64,000 bases of DNA from Symsagittifera roscoffensis (Eukaryota > Xenacoelomorpha > Acoela > Convolutidae). Location of the stretch: the NCBI RefSeq assembly GCF_963678635.1, contig NC_087066.1, forward strand, positions 21,547,996 to 21,611,995, in the 5' to 3' direction. The notes beneath the pieces were generated by a model. The model was not told the DNA's origin. It ran no database searches and saw nothing but the letters and a program-made list of their open reading frames with translations. Each line of letters opens with the position of its first letter. Position 1 is the first letter of the stretch. The translations under genes and the position numbers were made by a program. Shown here in pieces: positions 1 to 27,162 of the stretch.

Positions 1-1845
1 GTGAATTTTCGATTTAAATAAAAAGCATTTAATTGAGTAACCGGACATTCTACAAAAAACGGTTGCTGACTTTTAATTGATTTTGATATATGACGTTTTT
101 TCTACTTTCACAGCTGTAATAAGGTTGTTTTTCAATTGTTTATTGCAATACATACGGATTTATGGGTTTCATTTGAAGTACATTTGGTATTTATGGCCGC
201 GTAAAACTAGTCACGGGTCTTTATTCTTGGAGACCGAGTGGTTTCAAACCATTTGGTGGAAAATATGTTTTTGAAGCGCAATTTGCAATTTTTGATGTTG
301 GAAGTGGCGCCAAAATGGATGAAAACATTTGACTTCTAAGAGCAGCTGCAACTGTTTCTTTTATACTTGTCGCTTAGGCCAAGCGTGTGGTGATATATAG
401 GATTGGTCTAAGGTGACGCAAAAAACGCTTTAAAGCACTTCGTATTAAAACAAATCTATCGCAGAGATAACGTTTAGGCAAGAACAGTCAACGAAATTCC
501 ATGTAAAATCGAAATAATCAAGCCTTTGTATGGACAAAACTTGAACAAGTTTCTGATCATTTGTAAGAAGTGAAGCTTAACCATTTTGATGAATTCAATC
601 CCAAATAAACTAACACCCATAAACCCAGATAGTAAAATAGTACCCTTGAGTGGTGCGGTGGCCGAATCCTTTAATTCGTTCGACGGCCTGAAAAGATTTT
701 TATAGTCTCAGACAATTTATTCTCAGCTCAAATTTTACTGAGAACTTCGACTTTTATTTGAGAAAGTTTATCTAAACACCCTGTATAAATTACTGATTTT
801 GTAATAAAGGATACTATCGACACAAAAAGTTTTGCTTCCTCATATTGTATGGCTAAAACAAGGAACTTTAAGGGATTGCAGTATTTAAACATGAAAGCGA
901 GAAAAAATGTTTTCTTGTAACTAGGGCGTTCCACAAGGGCCACTTCATTTTTTGGTACTTTTCAAAAACCTGCTATAAAATTTATTCAAGCTAGCCAGTG
1001 ATGAAAATAATACATTGATTCCAGAGACACAACAAAAAACACTCAGACGTGTAGGATTGGCTAAGTTGTCTTAAGTAAATTTGAATGGTTAGAGTTACGC
1101 ATATTCAATTTTTTTGATAGTTTTCTTTCCTATGTATAAAAGTATCCACTCCCACTATCAGCTACTAAAATTGAATCCATGTAGCCGAGAAGATTTAATA
1201 TTATTATATCCCCAAGTATGTTGAAAATACCAGACCAAAGGGATAAAAAGGCTGAAGTGAAGACCAAAAGTAAAATTGGACAAAATTAAGTTGGAAGATG
1301 ATACGTTTGCATGTAAAGATGTCGGTTTTCATTGACCAAAACTTCGGGAAAGTGACAAAACTTGGTCAGCTCCAAGTCAACGCCCCCAACTCCAGAATGA
1401 ATAGCGAGTGTTAAGAAATCCAGAGACTTGTTTTCACCGTCCGCTCAGAGCTTGGGTTAACATATCTTTCTTTCTGTATTTCTCTTTCTCTCTCTCTCTC
1501 TCTCTCTCCATGCCTCCATGCCTTGCCTCTTCTCCCCTGATCATGCTCTATTTGCCATCTACTGTTCCTGTATGGCTCTGATTTTCATCTTCATCGTCAA
1601 CAAAGAAGCAGCAATCACTTTAGCTAGGATTGCGCCCTCGATTGCTAGATTTGGGTTGAGAGAAAAACCCAGCGCTACACAGAAACCAAGGAAGAAAAAA
1701 CACATAATTCTACACTGGTGATTCCAGGGAGCTGCTAGTGTGATTGGAAAACAGACTACTAGTGGAAAACAGCACAAGCAGAGCAGGCAATGGCGGATGC
1801 CAACCTGTTGTACAAAAGAAGCCTGTGGAAGTTGAGGATTTTGTA

Positions 1846-2062
1846 GCATCAGAGAAGCTTATGGAACTCAAGGAGCTTGTGGTACTGGAGAAGTTTGGGA
1901 AACCTCGGGAAATTGAGACACTAGAGAAACTTATGATACTAAAAGAATTTGTTGTGCTCGAGGACCTTATGGTACTGGAGGAGTGTGTGGTGATGGAGAT
2001 GCTAAGCTAGCGGTACTGGAGAAGCCTGTAGAACTCGAAGAGTGCGTATTACTGGAGGAGCT
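1846..2062 (+). repeat. 18-bp minisatellite encoding a hexapeptide repeat
   Basis: About eleven imperfect 18-bp units run in tandem, of the form aag-ctt-atg-gaa-ctc-aag / gag-ctt-gtg-gta-ctg-gag. Read on the plus strand they encode six-residue units such as KLMELK and ELVVLE, acidic and Leu-rich. The reading frame is open from 1744 to 2010. A unit of 23 instead of 18 bases near 2001 then shifts it, and the repeat pattern continues in another frame to about 2060. It may be the remnant of a repetitive protein-coding exon or simply a coding-looking minisatellite. Confidence 0.6.
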
Positions 2063-2959
2063 CGATGATCTACTGCAGAAGTCATTGACAATGGCAGTTC
2101 TGCAGGAACTGGTGGAGCAAAGGTTTTGATCAGAAAAAGCGTTGCAGTGAAAATGAACTCATCTACTCGCAGTGCGAAAAGACATCGGAGGAATCAGTGG
2201 ACTGCCGAAGTGACAAGGGTGGCGCCGACCTGCAGGACAGGACATACCATGAGTCAGCAGAGTGATCCACTTGATCAAGCGCGCGGGTGTTTGCTGGTGC
2301 ATGCAACAACTGTGAGAGCGTCAGTACTGTGGGGCAAAGAAGAAAAATATGGAGAGCCGAATGCATCGGAGGGCATGAGTCAAAGAGGTAGGGAAGTGAG
2401 CTGCAGCAAGGAAGAAGCCACGAGGAACGCGGGATCTCGATAAGAATGGACAGCTATGTATGAACAGTCTGCTCCCGTGGCCATTTATCGGAGCAATACC
2501 CTAGTTGCATTACATTAAAATGGGACGCCGGCATAGGATGCAAAATTAGGCTTTTTTTGCTCTGAAGTTACTTTTCGAGTTTGTAGCTTTTGCTGCTTCG
2601 CATTCGTTGCAGAATCTGGTGCATGATTTCATATAATAAAAACAAATTTCAATGGTTTTAAACATGCGTCAAGTACCACTTGGAGGGATTGCTCATTTGT
2701 TCCATCTGAGCATTTGTACAGTATGCTTATTTTTCAAATTCAAGAAAAAAACGCAAATACGAACAAGGATAGCCGGTTACTGTGCAAGAAGCACAGAATG
2801 CTCCAACCATCGTCTTAACAAATGCAAAACATATTTTGAATTTTGAAGTTTTTGATTTCCAGTAAAACTAAATTTCACGGCTTAAATTAAGCAAATATAA
2901 GCTATTGTAAGCCTGCAAAAAGAAAAAACTAAAACACCCGAATACAAAGTTCTTCCTCA

Positions 2960-2965
2960 TTTATT
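2960..2965 (-). terminator. candidate poly(A) signal AATAAA of the kinase gene
   Basis: On the minus strand AATAAA lies 36 nt downstream of the kinase stop codon at 3001-3003. It falls in a copy of a dispersed repeat (aaacacccgaatacaaagttc...ggtcggaac), so the repeat may have supplied the 3' end of the transcript. Inferred from motif and position only. Confidence 0.35.
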
Positions 2966-3000
2966 AAATGGTCGGAACAAAAATTAAGAAAGCCTAGTTA

Positions 3001-17272
<14,272 letters not shown>

Positions 17273-19490
17273 CTATTTCTAGATATAACTAATTATATAA
17301 TTAATAATAAAAAGCCAATTTATAGCAATAAACAAGGATGAACCAGAGCGTAAAAATACAACAACTATATCAAAGTCATTTTGACGAGGTTAAAAGAATG
17401 ATTGCTGTAAACTAAGGCGATGGTCAAGGTAATTTCATTTTGCAGAAAAAAAAACTCCAAAAATCAAAATTTGGTATGGTTTTAAATAATCTAACAATAC
17501 TTGACAGAAACGACCGCGATAGGCGAGTACCTCAAGCGAATGTCAACTTCATTCAGTAATCGTGGCAACACCCAAAACATGAGCCTGTTTCAAAATGAAT
17601 GAGACAAAAAAGGTAATAAATTTCATAATGGCAGTGGCGTGCAATCGAGACAGTTTCCTTCAATATGGTCTATAAGTCCACGCAATTTGGTCGAATGGGC
17701 CGGCTCATTTGCAGTAAAATCAAAGATTGTTTATTATTTTGAATTATTTACTTTTGTTTATCCACTCAAGCCGTATCGGTCGCAGAAAATGTGGAAAAAT
17801 CGCTGGATTAAATACGCATTCGAAAATAGAGCAATAATGCTCCTGAACCGTGAAATTGCGATAGGGAGATATAATTGGCAGTCAAAAATTCCATTCAAAA
17901 ATTACAAAAGCGATCATTTACAAATGAAATACTTGATGCACATTAAAGCCGTTTTCAGAACGAAAACGATATAAAAGTAATGATGAGCCGCTATTTAAAA
18001 TACTAAGCGATCTAATGCACCGTGCGTATCAAAAAACAAACCGTAGTTTAAAAGTTGAAGTGAATGTTTATCACAGGTATTTTATATACAACATGTTTAA
18101 AAATGGTTAATAGCGAGTCAGGTATTTAACTAATTTTTGCAGCTAAACTGTCCATTGAGTTTTGGATTTTAAGTAAATACGATTCAAAATTCTGGTCGAA
18201 GCCCTTGTATTACCATGACTTAGCACCAATTATTCGACTTTTATATCCCTCGAGTCATAAAAACGCAGAATGAAGCTCATTTTATCATGCAACATTGGAT
18301 TGAAGTTTTACAATTTTCCGCCGATTAAATAACAAACTGTTTAAACGCTTAAAACTTTTTGTTAAAATAAGCTACTAAACGCAGCAGCTGTTTTAGTGAT
18401 TTTATTTATTTAACGAAACCAAAACATTGTAGCTGCAAAAAAGTCTGTCGAAAATTTGAAGAATCTTCAGAAACAATAACAACAGCCAAAAACTTCAGCT
18501 AGTGCTCTGCCAAGGACACTTTTGAGTGCATCCATTGGAAAAACAAACATTAAGTCACTTCAGAAAACTAGTCTTTTTCCGAACAAGTTCTTTTGAGATA
18601 ACACTGAAAAGTAAAAATCAAAATGATCAATTATAACAAACGAAGAGCTACTTGTTCTTTTTGTAGTAAACGCTCAAAATGATCTTTCGAGCATGCAATT
18701 GAATTCAATTATTCGTTTCTAGTTCCGAAAAGTCTCGAGTTCCATCGTTCTATTGGATTTTGAAAATTCAGAAACAAAGGTAAGCAAAGAAATTGTGGTC
18801 GAGCTGCTCGCCTATTACCGCTTAGACACCCTTATCATAAGATTCATCCTTCACAAGAGAAAACAAACAAGGCTTTCGTGCAGACCCTAAAATATTTCAA
18901 GGTTTAATTTCAGTATTGAGCTAACGTTATGAGTTTAGCGCGATATTTAAATTAAAGTGCAACAATAAGGCAAGCTATGAACTTCACGTGTTGTTGTAGC
19001 ATCTCGGATTCTTCTCATCAAAAAGTTCGTTTATTTCGGACGGGTTGGTGGTTTCGTCTCGTCACTGGCCCAGTGCTATTGGCCCATTGGAATAGGTATG
19101 ATCTACGTCGATTTAAAAATTAATTCGACTGAATTGTTTTCACTTTTGTTGTGCTGTGGTGAGGTCAGCATCCTCCGTCATGCTAATGAATGCAATAAGA
19201 TTTAGCTTTTCTGCTTCTAAGTGAGCTGTAAGTATTCAAAATGGGTCAATCCATAGACTGATGATTTTCAGATATGTATGTCTGCCTGTACAATTGAATT
19301 AGTGATGCAAATCTTATGACCCTATATTACAAACATGCATATTTTGCCATTTTTGCATGAACCTTATTCGAATAGCTGTTAACGGTTGTACATATGCAAA
19401 TGTGCACCTAGTTTGACGTGAAAATATCTTTTCTTCTTTGAAGTTTACTCTCGGAGATTCAGCCTATACACAAAAAACGATCCTTTTAAT

Positions 19491-19691
19491 CAGGGGTGGA
19501 TTTAGGGAGGGGGGGGGGGGGGGTTGGGGTGGATGACACCCTCCCCCCCTCCCTCAGGGATTCGACCCCCTGCCGACCCAAAGGGTCCCCCCTTTGTACT
19601 ATTTTGAGATATCCATTTTTGGCTGACTGACCTTAAATTTTTTTTTTGAAATTCCGCTCCCCCCCTCGAGAAAATCCTAGATCCGCCCCTG
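19491..19691. mobile_element. hAT-like MITE with 8-bp target-site duplication
   Basis: Terminal inverted repeats pair caggggtggatttagg at the left with cctagatccgcccctg at the right. The flanks carry an exact 8-bp direct repeat cttttaat (19483-19490 and 19692-19699), the TSD length of hAT elements. The 201-bp interior has a G-run followed by C-rich blocks and no transposase, so it depended on a transposase supplied elsewhere. Confidence 0.82.
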
Positions 19692-22600
19692 CTTTTAATA
19701 AGGTACTGATAGCAAAAAAATCCTTTGAATCTTTTCCAATGCGTCCATGTAATACAAATTGCATAAGTTCAAAAATAAACAGAGGCGAAGAGGAGCTTTG
19801 CATCATTTGCGATACAAAAATATATGGCAATAGAGTAAACCTTAACAAAATTGACTTCATTGTAAATGCCAGATTTATCTTTTTTTTTCAAAAATTCGAG
19901 GATTTCAAGAAACCATTAACTTCTCTAGCACACTAATAATTCACAACATTATATTTGACAAACTCAAAATCTAACCATCCAACTTTATAGAGCCGGACAT
20001 GGTCAGTACCTCTAAGCCAAATGCGCAAACACGCGCAATTTGAATTTATTGCAAATCAAGCAACCAAATGATTCAGTGATTCTATTAATCACATTGTATG
20101 CGCGAAAACATTCCGATTGCTAATTGATTGCTGATTACGAGCGTAAAAATTCTTTAAGTTTTTGCAGTATCGAGTAAACGGCTTGTCATTATTCCTCTCT
20201 AGGGACGTCAGAAAAAACTAGTCACCACATGAGTCACTACACAAAGTGAATCAACAATGAATTGTTTTGTAGGAGGCTAATATTAGCTAGCAAAAAAGTT
20301 TATTCGATTTTCTTTCAAGTTTTCTTTGTTTTTGCAAAAAAAAAAAATATTCAAGATGGCACATTCTGTTCCGAATGTTTGTTTTTGGAAATTGTAAATA
20401 AAACAAACTTAATTGTAAATAAAACAAATCTGTTTCAAACGAAAATATAACAACTATAAAAACTCAGCCTACAACACCATTTCAAACACAGAGTCAAAAC
20501 TGAGCTTCGAATCACTTGTGATACAAAACAAGTAAGCCGCTACGTCAGAAAAAATTATAAAAACTAGATTTATGAAACTAGATCTTTCAAAACTAGATCT
20601 ATCAAAACTAGATATTTAAAAATGAATTATCAAGTCTCACTTAATAATTCATTTTGATCAAAACAAAAACTTGATTTGCTCGTCAAATGAAAGAAAATTG
20701 AGCCGAAAACCTATCAAGCCGAAAAAAAAATTAAAAAAACGGAGAAAAATTCAAAAAAAATACGACTAATAAAAAGTTATTAAGTCCCCCTCTACCTTAA
20801 ATCACACACAAGCACATATTTTTTTAAATCGTCAAAAGACGCAATATGAGGAAATCAACTCGATATTATATAGGGCGATACCTATCGAGTGGAACAGAAA
20901 GGAAACGAAAAACAATTAAAAAAACCCAAAAAAAAGTTGTCATGAAAAACTATATATTCAATTAAGATTTATAGCAGTTTGTGCAATCCAGAGGGGACCA
21001 TAAAATACGTTTTCCTTGAACTTACTCGAAAATAGCTTTAAAATCATAGCCAGCATTTCGTGCAATCAAGGGGGGACCATAAGAAATATGTTTCCCTTGA
21101 ATTTACTCGAAAATAGGTAAAAAAACACTAGGCCAATAAAATATACGCCGAAATCATTTGGGTAGAATAAAATTTTTGATCTTAAAAAACAAAAAAAAAT
21201 ATCTGAAGTCAAGATAAAAAAAATTACAAATAGAAAAAAAAACTAAAAGCAAGTATTATGTAACTTCCAAGCAGCAAAAAAAAACAAATCTGGAATGTGG
21301 CAACTAAGCCGATAAAACATAAGCAGACAAATATTAAGCCGAGAATTTTTTCTAATGGAATAGTTCCTCTTTAAAAAAAAATTCTGTCAGATTAGAACCC
21401 AAGATTTTGCCGTCCCAGGCGTAAACGCTGTCTCTAGACCAAGTGTGCCGGACACGTAAAAATATGAAATTATTATGTATGAGCTGAGTCTAATTTTACC
21501 AATTCTAATTTTAACCATTCTGTGAACAGAGTTTTTAACGGAAAAAAGAGAGTAGTACACGATTGTAATATCCGTGCTTATCGTGATGGTAAAAAAAATT
21601 AGTTAATTAGAAACGAAGCATTGTAAAGCAATTCAAAGAACGAACTTTCTATTATTCTTGCTAAAATTAAACCCAGACACAACGCTGCTCAACTGCATAG
21701 CTTTCTTCAATAAAACGCAAGCTACTAAATTGATAACTACAGCAACGAATAAAGCGAAACGAGGAAGAGGAAACAAAAAAAATCAATTAATTATGCGTCT
21801 AACTACAATAATTTGCCTAGCGTCACTCGGCAAGAAAAAATTTGCACACTGAAAAACAAAGAACTTTGATCAGCGAAAAAGAAGCTAAGAAAACATCGCT
21901 TGAAAAATCTTCAAAGTTTTGATCAGAAAAAAAATCCACCTCTTGCAACAGTTCCATATCGATTCATATCTGAAACTGAGTTCTGGATGAAATACGAGGG
22001 ACATGAGAGTACAGTGATAAGAAATGTAGCTTTAATTAACACCAATTTTGAAATAACAACGCCACTTTGAAATAACAAAAAAAGTATCAAGACTGCTCGT
22101 TTTAGCGCAAAGACCAGAAGATTCCTACTGCCTTTTAAGGCTTAATGCAGCAAAGTTCGCTCAAAAAATTGATGATCTTTCACAAAAAAAATATGAAAGA
22201 TGTTTTGAGTTTTTTTTGAATAATTCCCCACACGCCAAAATGAAATACAAATAGATAGATTTCGCTCCTTTAGCACAGCAATTATGACAAATAGCCTGCT
22301 TTAACCAATTTGTAACGCTTTCTAAGAAAGTCGAAACTTGTCTGGAGAAAAAAATACCCCCGAGCATAAATATTCCGTCACTTTCTTCAAAAAACGGATT
22401 AAAAATTTAAAGCCATGAGATTTGACAAATGCTTTCAATCATGTGCATTGATTGACAAAAAAATGATAATGCGCTTTTTGTTAGTTTCATAACAATAACG
22501 CGCTTTTATGTTAGTTCTTATTAGAACGCGACATTTTCAATCACGACTTTCGTTTGTGTTAATGGAGAGCATGGAAAAACAACAAATGCTTATCAGAAAA

Positions 22601-24579
22601 CTTATCGACAATGAGACGACACCAATGAAACAACTGATTATTGAGTAAAGCTTCAATGGTAATTGCGCAAAAATTGAACCTTATTTTCTCTCGAAATTTT
22701 GGCTTTTGTGTGAAATTATTTGTTCAATAAAGTATGATTTTAAATTAATTTTAGTTCATGAAAATTTTTAGTTCATGAGAACGCAAGCAAAAAATGGCAA
22801 AAACTGGATCAAAAAGTGAAAAAATGAAACTAATAAAAAATATGCTATATAACGTATTCAAACCCAACCACGAGATTTAGAAGCAAACGGCCTAGCATCT
22901 GCGCCATGGCCCCTTAAGAACACTTGAACAGTGAGGGCCTAGCTAAAACTGGAGGCACCTGTTTGATGACTAGTAAAAATGTACTGATGCAAAAGATAAT
23001 GCGTCATTTATGAAATGTTGCAAACTGGACGTTTACCAAGTCCATAGTTGATTCCTACCTTTTAAAAAAGTAGAAAAACGCTTTGGTCGAGAAAAAAAAC
23101 GCTTTCTCAATTTCACAATTCGCACGTTCTTGGGAAATCGAAAGAAGTCCACAAATGGGTCAAGAAGTCAAATCATTCTTAAATTCTTCGCAATTTCTTC
23201 ACTAAAATTAGAAAAAAGCTGAAAGGAATTATCCTACAATATGATCATTCGATTGAACCTTTGATCAACCGTAGTTTTCGAAAGGAATTATCCTACAAAT
23301 TATCCTCCGCTTCGAAAGGAATTATCCACCGGCTAATGAAAGGAATTATCCTACAAATTGATCATTCGATTGAACCCTTAATGAACCGTAGTTTTAGAAA
23401 CAATCAACGAACTTCCAACAACGAACAAAATTTCTAAAAATGGACTTTTCCTCAGTCCAGCATCGCTTTTCTACAAAAAAAAAACATTTAGAAAAAGGCA
23501 AATTTTCAGTAATTTGGAAATTTCTTTAAGCTATAACTCTTTAGGGTGATACTTCTTGTGCCGAGAAATTTCACGAAACCTGTTCTTCCGATGAAGCCCT
23601 TAACCTTAGATTTGGCAGGGTAGTTTTTGAGAAAAAAAAAAAAACTTCTAAACAATGGTCATAATTTTCACAAGAACTTCGAAAAAAATTCGGACAGCCG
23701 TTTCTGCAGGAAGGATTCATAACATCGGTTTCATAACTTCGAATTTCATTTTAAAATATATGGCCATAAGTCTCTTTGAACTTCAAGAAAAATTTATGAT
23801 TGACATTTTTGATGAACTTGAGCCATTTGGAGAAAATTGGATTAATAAGTAAATTTTTCATTTTGCTGGGACCAAATATATACGACCAAAATTACCAATA
23901 CCTATATAAGATTATTCGCTACTTTCATGACTCTTAAAAAACACCCATGTTTTCTGGCTCCAATTTTTTTTACTTCGTTTTCGGTAACTGATAAACACAA
24001 CAGGAAACAATACGCCGCGAGCAAAGGCTATATTTCTCAAAAACCTCAAACCTCAAAACATAATTGCCCAAAAAGGAAATTTCCAAGAAAATGGCTGAGA
24101 TTTACATATGGAGTATTTTGTATATAAAAGAGACTCCTCCCTTTTTAGCGTTTGCGGTGAGATTAAAAAACCAATTTCGTGAAGCACATAAAGCCATAAG
24201 ACCTTTCATTAGCCTAGATTATTGCCGATTTATTTTTAACATCCTTTCTGAATTTTGCGCTTTAAAAACCTAAAAGTAATTTCGGTCTCCTTTGATTTTA
24301 GTTTGCAATCTGCTGGAGCGAGAATTTGAAATGGTCTGATAGAGAGAGTGAATGAAGAAAAGCTATTGCTGTTCATTACAAAGCCGAATATTTGACACAA
24401 TTATTGACGAGTCGACAATTTTTTAATAACGTTCACTTGAAGGAGTTGAAACGAGAGTGAATTTCTGACAGTTGCGCAAGCTTATTCCAAAATCCTATCT
24501 TAGATCTTTTAGGATTTTGCAGTGAGTGAAAGCCTACTTTTAGAGCTGCAGAATCACTCTTTAAGCTTTGAAATTTGTT

Positions 24580-25560
24580 TTTTTTTTCCGAGGGCCATAA
24601 CTTTCATGTAAAAAAATGGGAATAGCCGCTGATATAGGGGAGCTTCCTCAACCTGTTCTTTCGATTGAATCCAACAACCAGATTTTGAATGGTACGTTTT
24701 CGAGAAAAGAACGATCAATAAATCAAATATATGATTTTTCTTAGGATCATTACTTATTGAGGGAAAGAATTGAGCGCAGCCGCTTCGATTGAACTCAAAA
24801 TCTCAGCTTTGGGAGGGTAGTTTCCGAGATAAATCAGTTTTAAAAAATTCACAAATATGACCTTTTCGTGGACGATAACTTTTTTGGTACAAAAAAGTTT
24901 GAGCAAGGCCACTAGTGCAGTGAAGTTTAACAAAACCCGTTCTCCCCATTGAATCCAAAATCTCAGATTGGGAGCTTTTTTGAGAAAACTAAGAAAGTGT
25001 CAAAAAACGTTCATGACTTTTTACGAGGTCGATGACTACGTGTAAAAAAAAATTAGGTGCAGCTTTTATGTAAGGCATCTTCACACAATCCATTTTCTCG
25101 ATTGAATCTAAATTTTCAGATTTGGGAACTTTTTTGAGAAAACTAAGAGAGTTTCAAAAAAAACGTTCATGACTTTTTACGAGGCTGATGACTAAGTGTA
25201 AAAAAAGTTAGGTGCAGCTTTTTATGTAAGGTATCTTCACACAATCCAGTGTGTTCTCGAGACGTATCATAAAATTTCAAAACAAATGGTCAAAAATAGA
25301 AAATTTGGCTTCTTCGAGAGTCATAACAATTTGTGTAAATGTTGAAAAAAATTGAACTTAGCCGTTCATGCAGAGGAGATTCACACAAGCCGTTCTCTAT
25401 GCATTGAAGCCAAGTTTCAGATTTGGGCGAATAGTTTTCGAGAAGTCAAAAAGTTTGAAAACTCGGTCAAAAAATCAATATTTTGATTTTTCTAAGACTC
25501 AACTTTTCGCGCGGAAAAAATTTGGAGGTAGCCGCATGTGCAGAGCAGCTGTAGACAGTT
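24580..25560. repeat. diverged tandem repeat, unit about 150 bp
   Basis: Successive units share 'ataactttt..gtgtaaaaaa', '(g)cagccgct..tgcag', 'cttcacacaatccgttctctcgattgaatc', 'aaatctcagatttggga' and 'ttttgagaaaactaag'. The best-preserved neighbours place 'cgttcatgactttttacgag' at about 25008 and 25163, a 155-bp period. Weaker copies extend upstream toward 23500. Confidence 0.65.
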
Positions 25561-26210
25561 GGTTACGGTAAAAATAACTAGGGGATTATGCAGGCACACA
25601 GGTAGTTTGATATTGGATGGGTTTTGTTTTTAATACTATATAAAAAACGAAACCCATACAATATCATAGTATCTGTTTTTATCGAACAGAAATTTGCGGA
25701 TATCTTAACTAAGTTCCCCTTAATATCACCCCTAAATGAACTTATTCAACGGTTGAGCATATGTGAATTTTGTATCTAGTAACGAATCCTTTGCAAATTA
25801 GGGATAATATTGGCTCTTTTTCGGCGGAAAATAATGCCAACACAAAAAGCAATTTAAAAAAAACTGGAAATAGTAAATAAAAAAACAAAAATAGAACAAG
25901 GTGGTCGGACCGTTACTATGGAAGTAGCACAATTTTCCGACTATAACCTTATAAAATAAAACAAAGTTTTTTTTCAAATTATTTTTTTTCGGCGTGGTTT
26001 GACCAAAGGATCTGAACGAAAAACTACAGCTTAGGTATATTCGACAGTCACAGTAAAATGCGCAAATTGGTAAACAATTTTTGAAAAATGATTAGAAAAA
26101 AAATAAAAACGTTTCGCTTTTTTTGCAGTTTTACGAACTTTTGTAGTTTTTGATTCCAAAAAGGCTCTGAAATAATAAAAAAAACTCGAGTAAAAATAAG
26201 TTTTTACTGC

Positions 26211-26346
26211 TGAATTCCAGGTCAGCTTACACCTTTCAAATGGTCGGAACGAAAACTCTGATATATGTTATAAGCTCCATGGAGAACCTTGTCGGCTCCA
26301 TCAATTTCTTGCCATTTATAAAAGGTGTAAGCTGACCTGGAATTCA
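26211..26346. repeat. 136-bp element with perfect 26-bp terminal inverted repeats
   Basis: The left arm tgaattccaggtcagcttac-acctttt-type sequence at 26211-26236 is the exact reverse complement of 26321-26346. The interior (ggtcggaac...ccttgtcgg) is shared with the neighbouring foldback. It lies just beyond the 3' end of DPH1. Confidence 0.75.
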
Positions 26347-26421
26347 CCAACTAATCATCATCAACACTGCAAAATTTAACCACTTTTTTTTTTACATCAA
26401 ACCGTGTTTTCATTTTGATGC

Positions 26422-26624
26422 AACCGACAAGGTTCTCCATTGAGCTCATAACATAATTCAGAGTTTTCGTTCCGACCATTTGAAAAATGATGAGGAACTT
26501 TGTTTTCGGGTGTTCCATCAAAAAACTAAAAAACACCCGAATACAAAGTTCCTCACTATTTTTCAAATGATCAGAACGAAAACTCTGAATTATGTTATAA
26601 CCTCTATGGAGAACCTTGTCGGTT
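26422..26624. repeat. foldback repeat: 93-bp arms, 17-nt spacer
   Basis: Bases 26422-26514 are the near-exact reverse complement of 26532-26624; one end of each arm carries the aacacccga motif and the other the ccttgtcggtt motif. The transcript of either strand would form a long hairpin. The arms belong to the dispersed family also seen near 2930, 9100 and 30050. Confidence 0.8.
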
Positions 26625-26773
26625 CCATCAATTTCTTGTAACTTGTAAAAAATGTAAACTGACCTGGAATTCACCAACTAATCATCATCACCACTGCAAT
26701 ATTTAACCCTGTGTTTTCATTTGGCAATAAATCAAATATTCAGATTCAATTTTCAATAAATTTAACTATATTC

Positions 26774-27162
26774 TCAAGAGCAATCACAATGTGTATTTAA
26801 ATTAGAACATTTTGAAATAAACTCTTTTTCAATAGTGGAAATTTTAGTTTTCAGTTCTTTTAATTCAGGATTGTTAGGCGTCCAGGGTCCTGCCGAGTTT
26901 CTAGCATAAAAATCCATCGGATAGTCATCTAGGGTTTCAATTTTGTCTTCGGACTTCAATGCCATGTGCAATTCAGCAGGTGTCAGCAGCGGCTTCTCGA
27001 AGAAACTTCCCCAATCAATTGACAGTCTCGGACATGCGACCTGGACCCAGCAGTCGACGTTCGAAAACTGAGCTAATTTGATGTCAGTGATTTCTGACAT
27101 GAAAGTAACTATGCATTCTCTGCCATGCGATAATATCAAATTTTTCAGCCTGGTCACCACGG
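26774..27162 (-). CDS. DPH1: DPH1 exon 3 (C-terminus)
   Basis: Starts AVVTRLKN after a TTTTTTTAG acceptor. It carries the third cysteine in [13 protein letters not shown], then KPLLTPAEL and [14 protein letters not shown], and ends in TGA at 26774-26776. The longer open frame upstream of the acceptor is intronic. Confidence 0.93.

Larger units (their letters stand above)
1..3000. other. intergenic region with simple repeats and a dispersed repeat; no confident gene
   Basis: No conserved protein is recognisable on either strand. The stretch holds a CT microsatellite near 1481-1508, an 18-bp minisatellite (separate entry), and near 2530-2690 a segment resembling one at 31930-32070 in the DPH1 intron. 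Both share a 'gatttcatataat' core followed by a 'taaacatg..tcaagta' end. The short ORFs at 1518-1721 and 2126-2443 have no recognisable domain and are not called as genes. Confidence 0.6.

Noticed and set aside
17639-17974. 111-codon plus-strand ORF upstream of the kinase gene
   Set aside because: No recognisable domain, no repeat elsewhere and AT-rich composition like its surroundings; a chance ORF is more likely.
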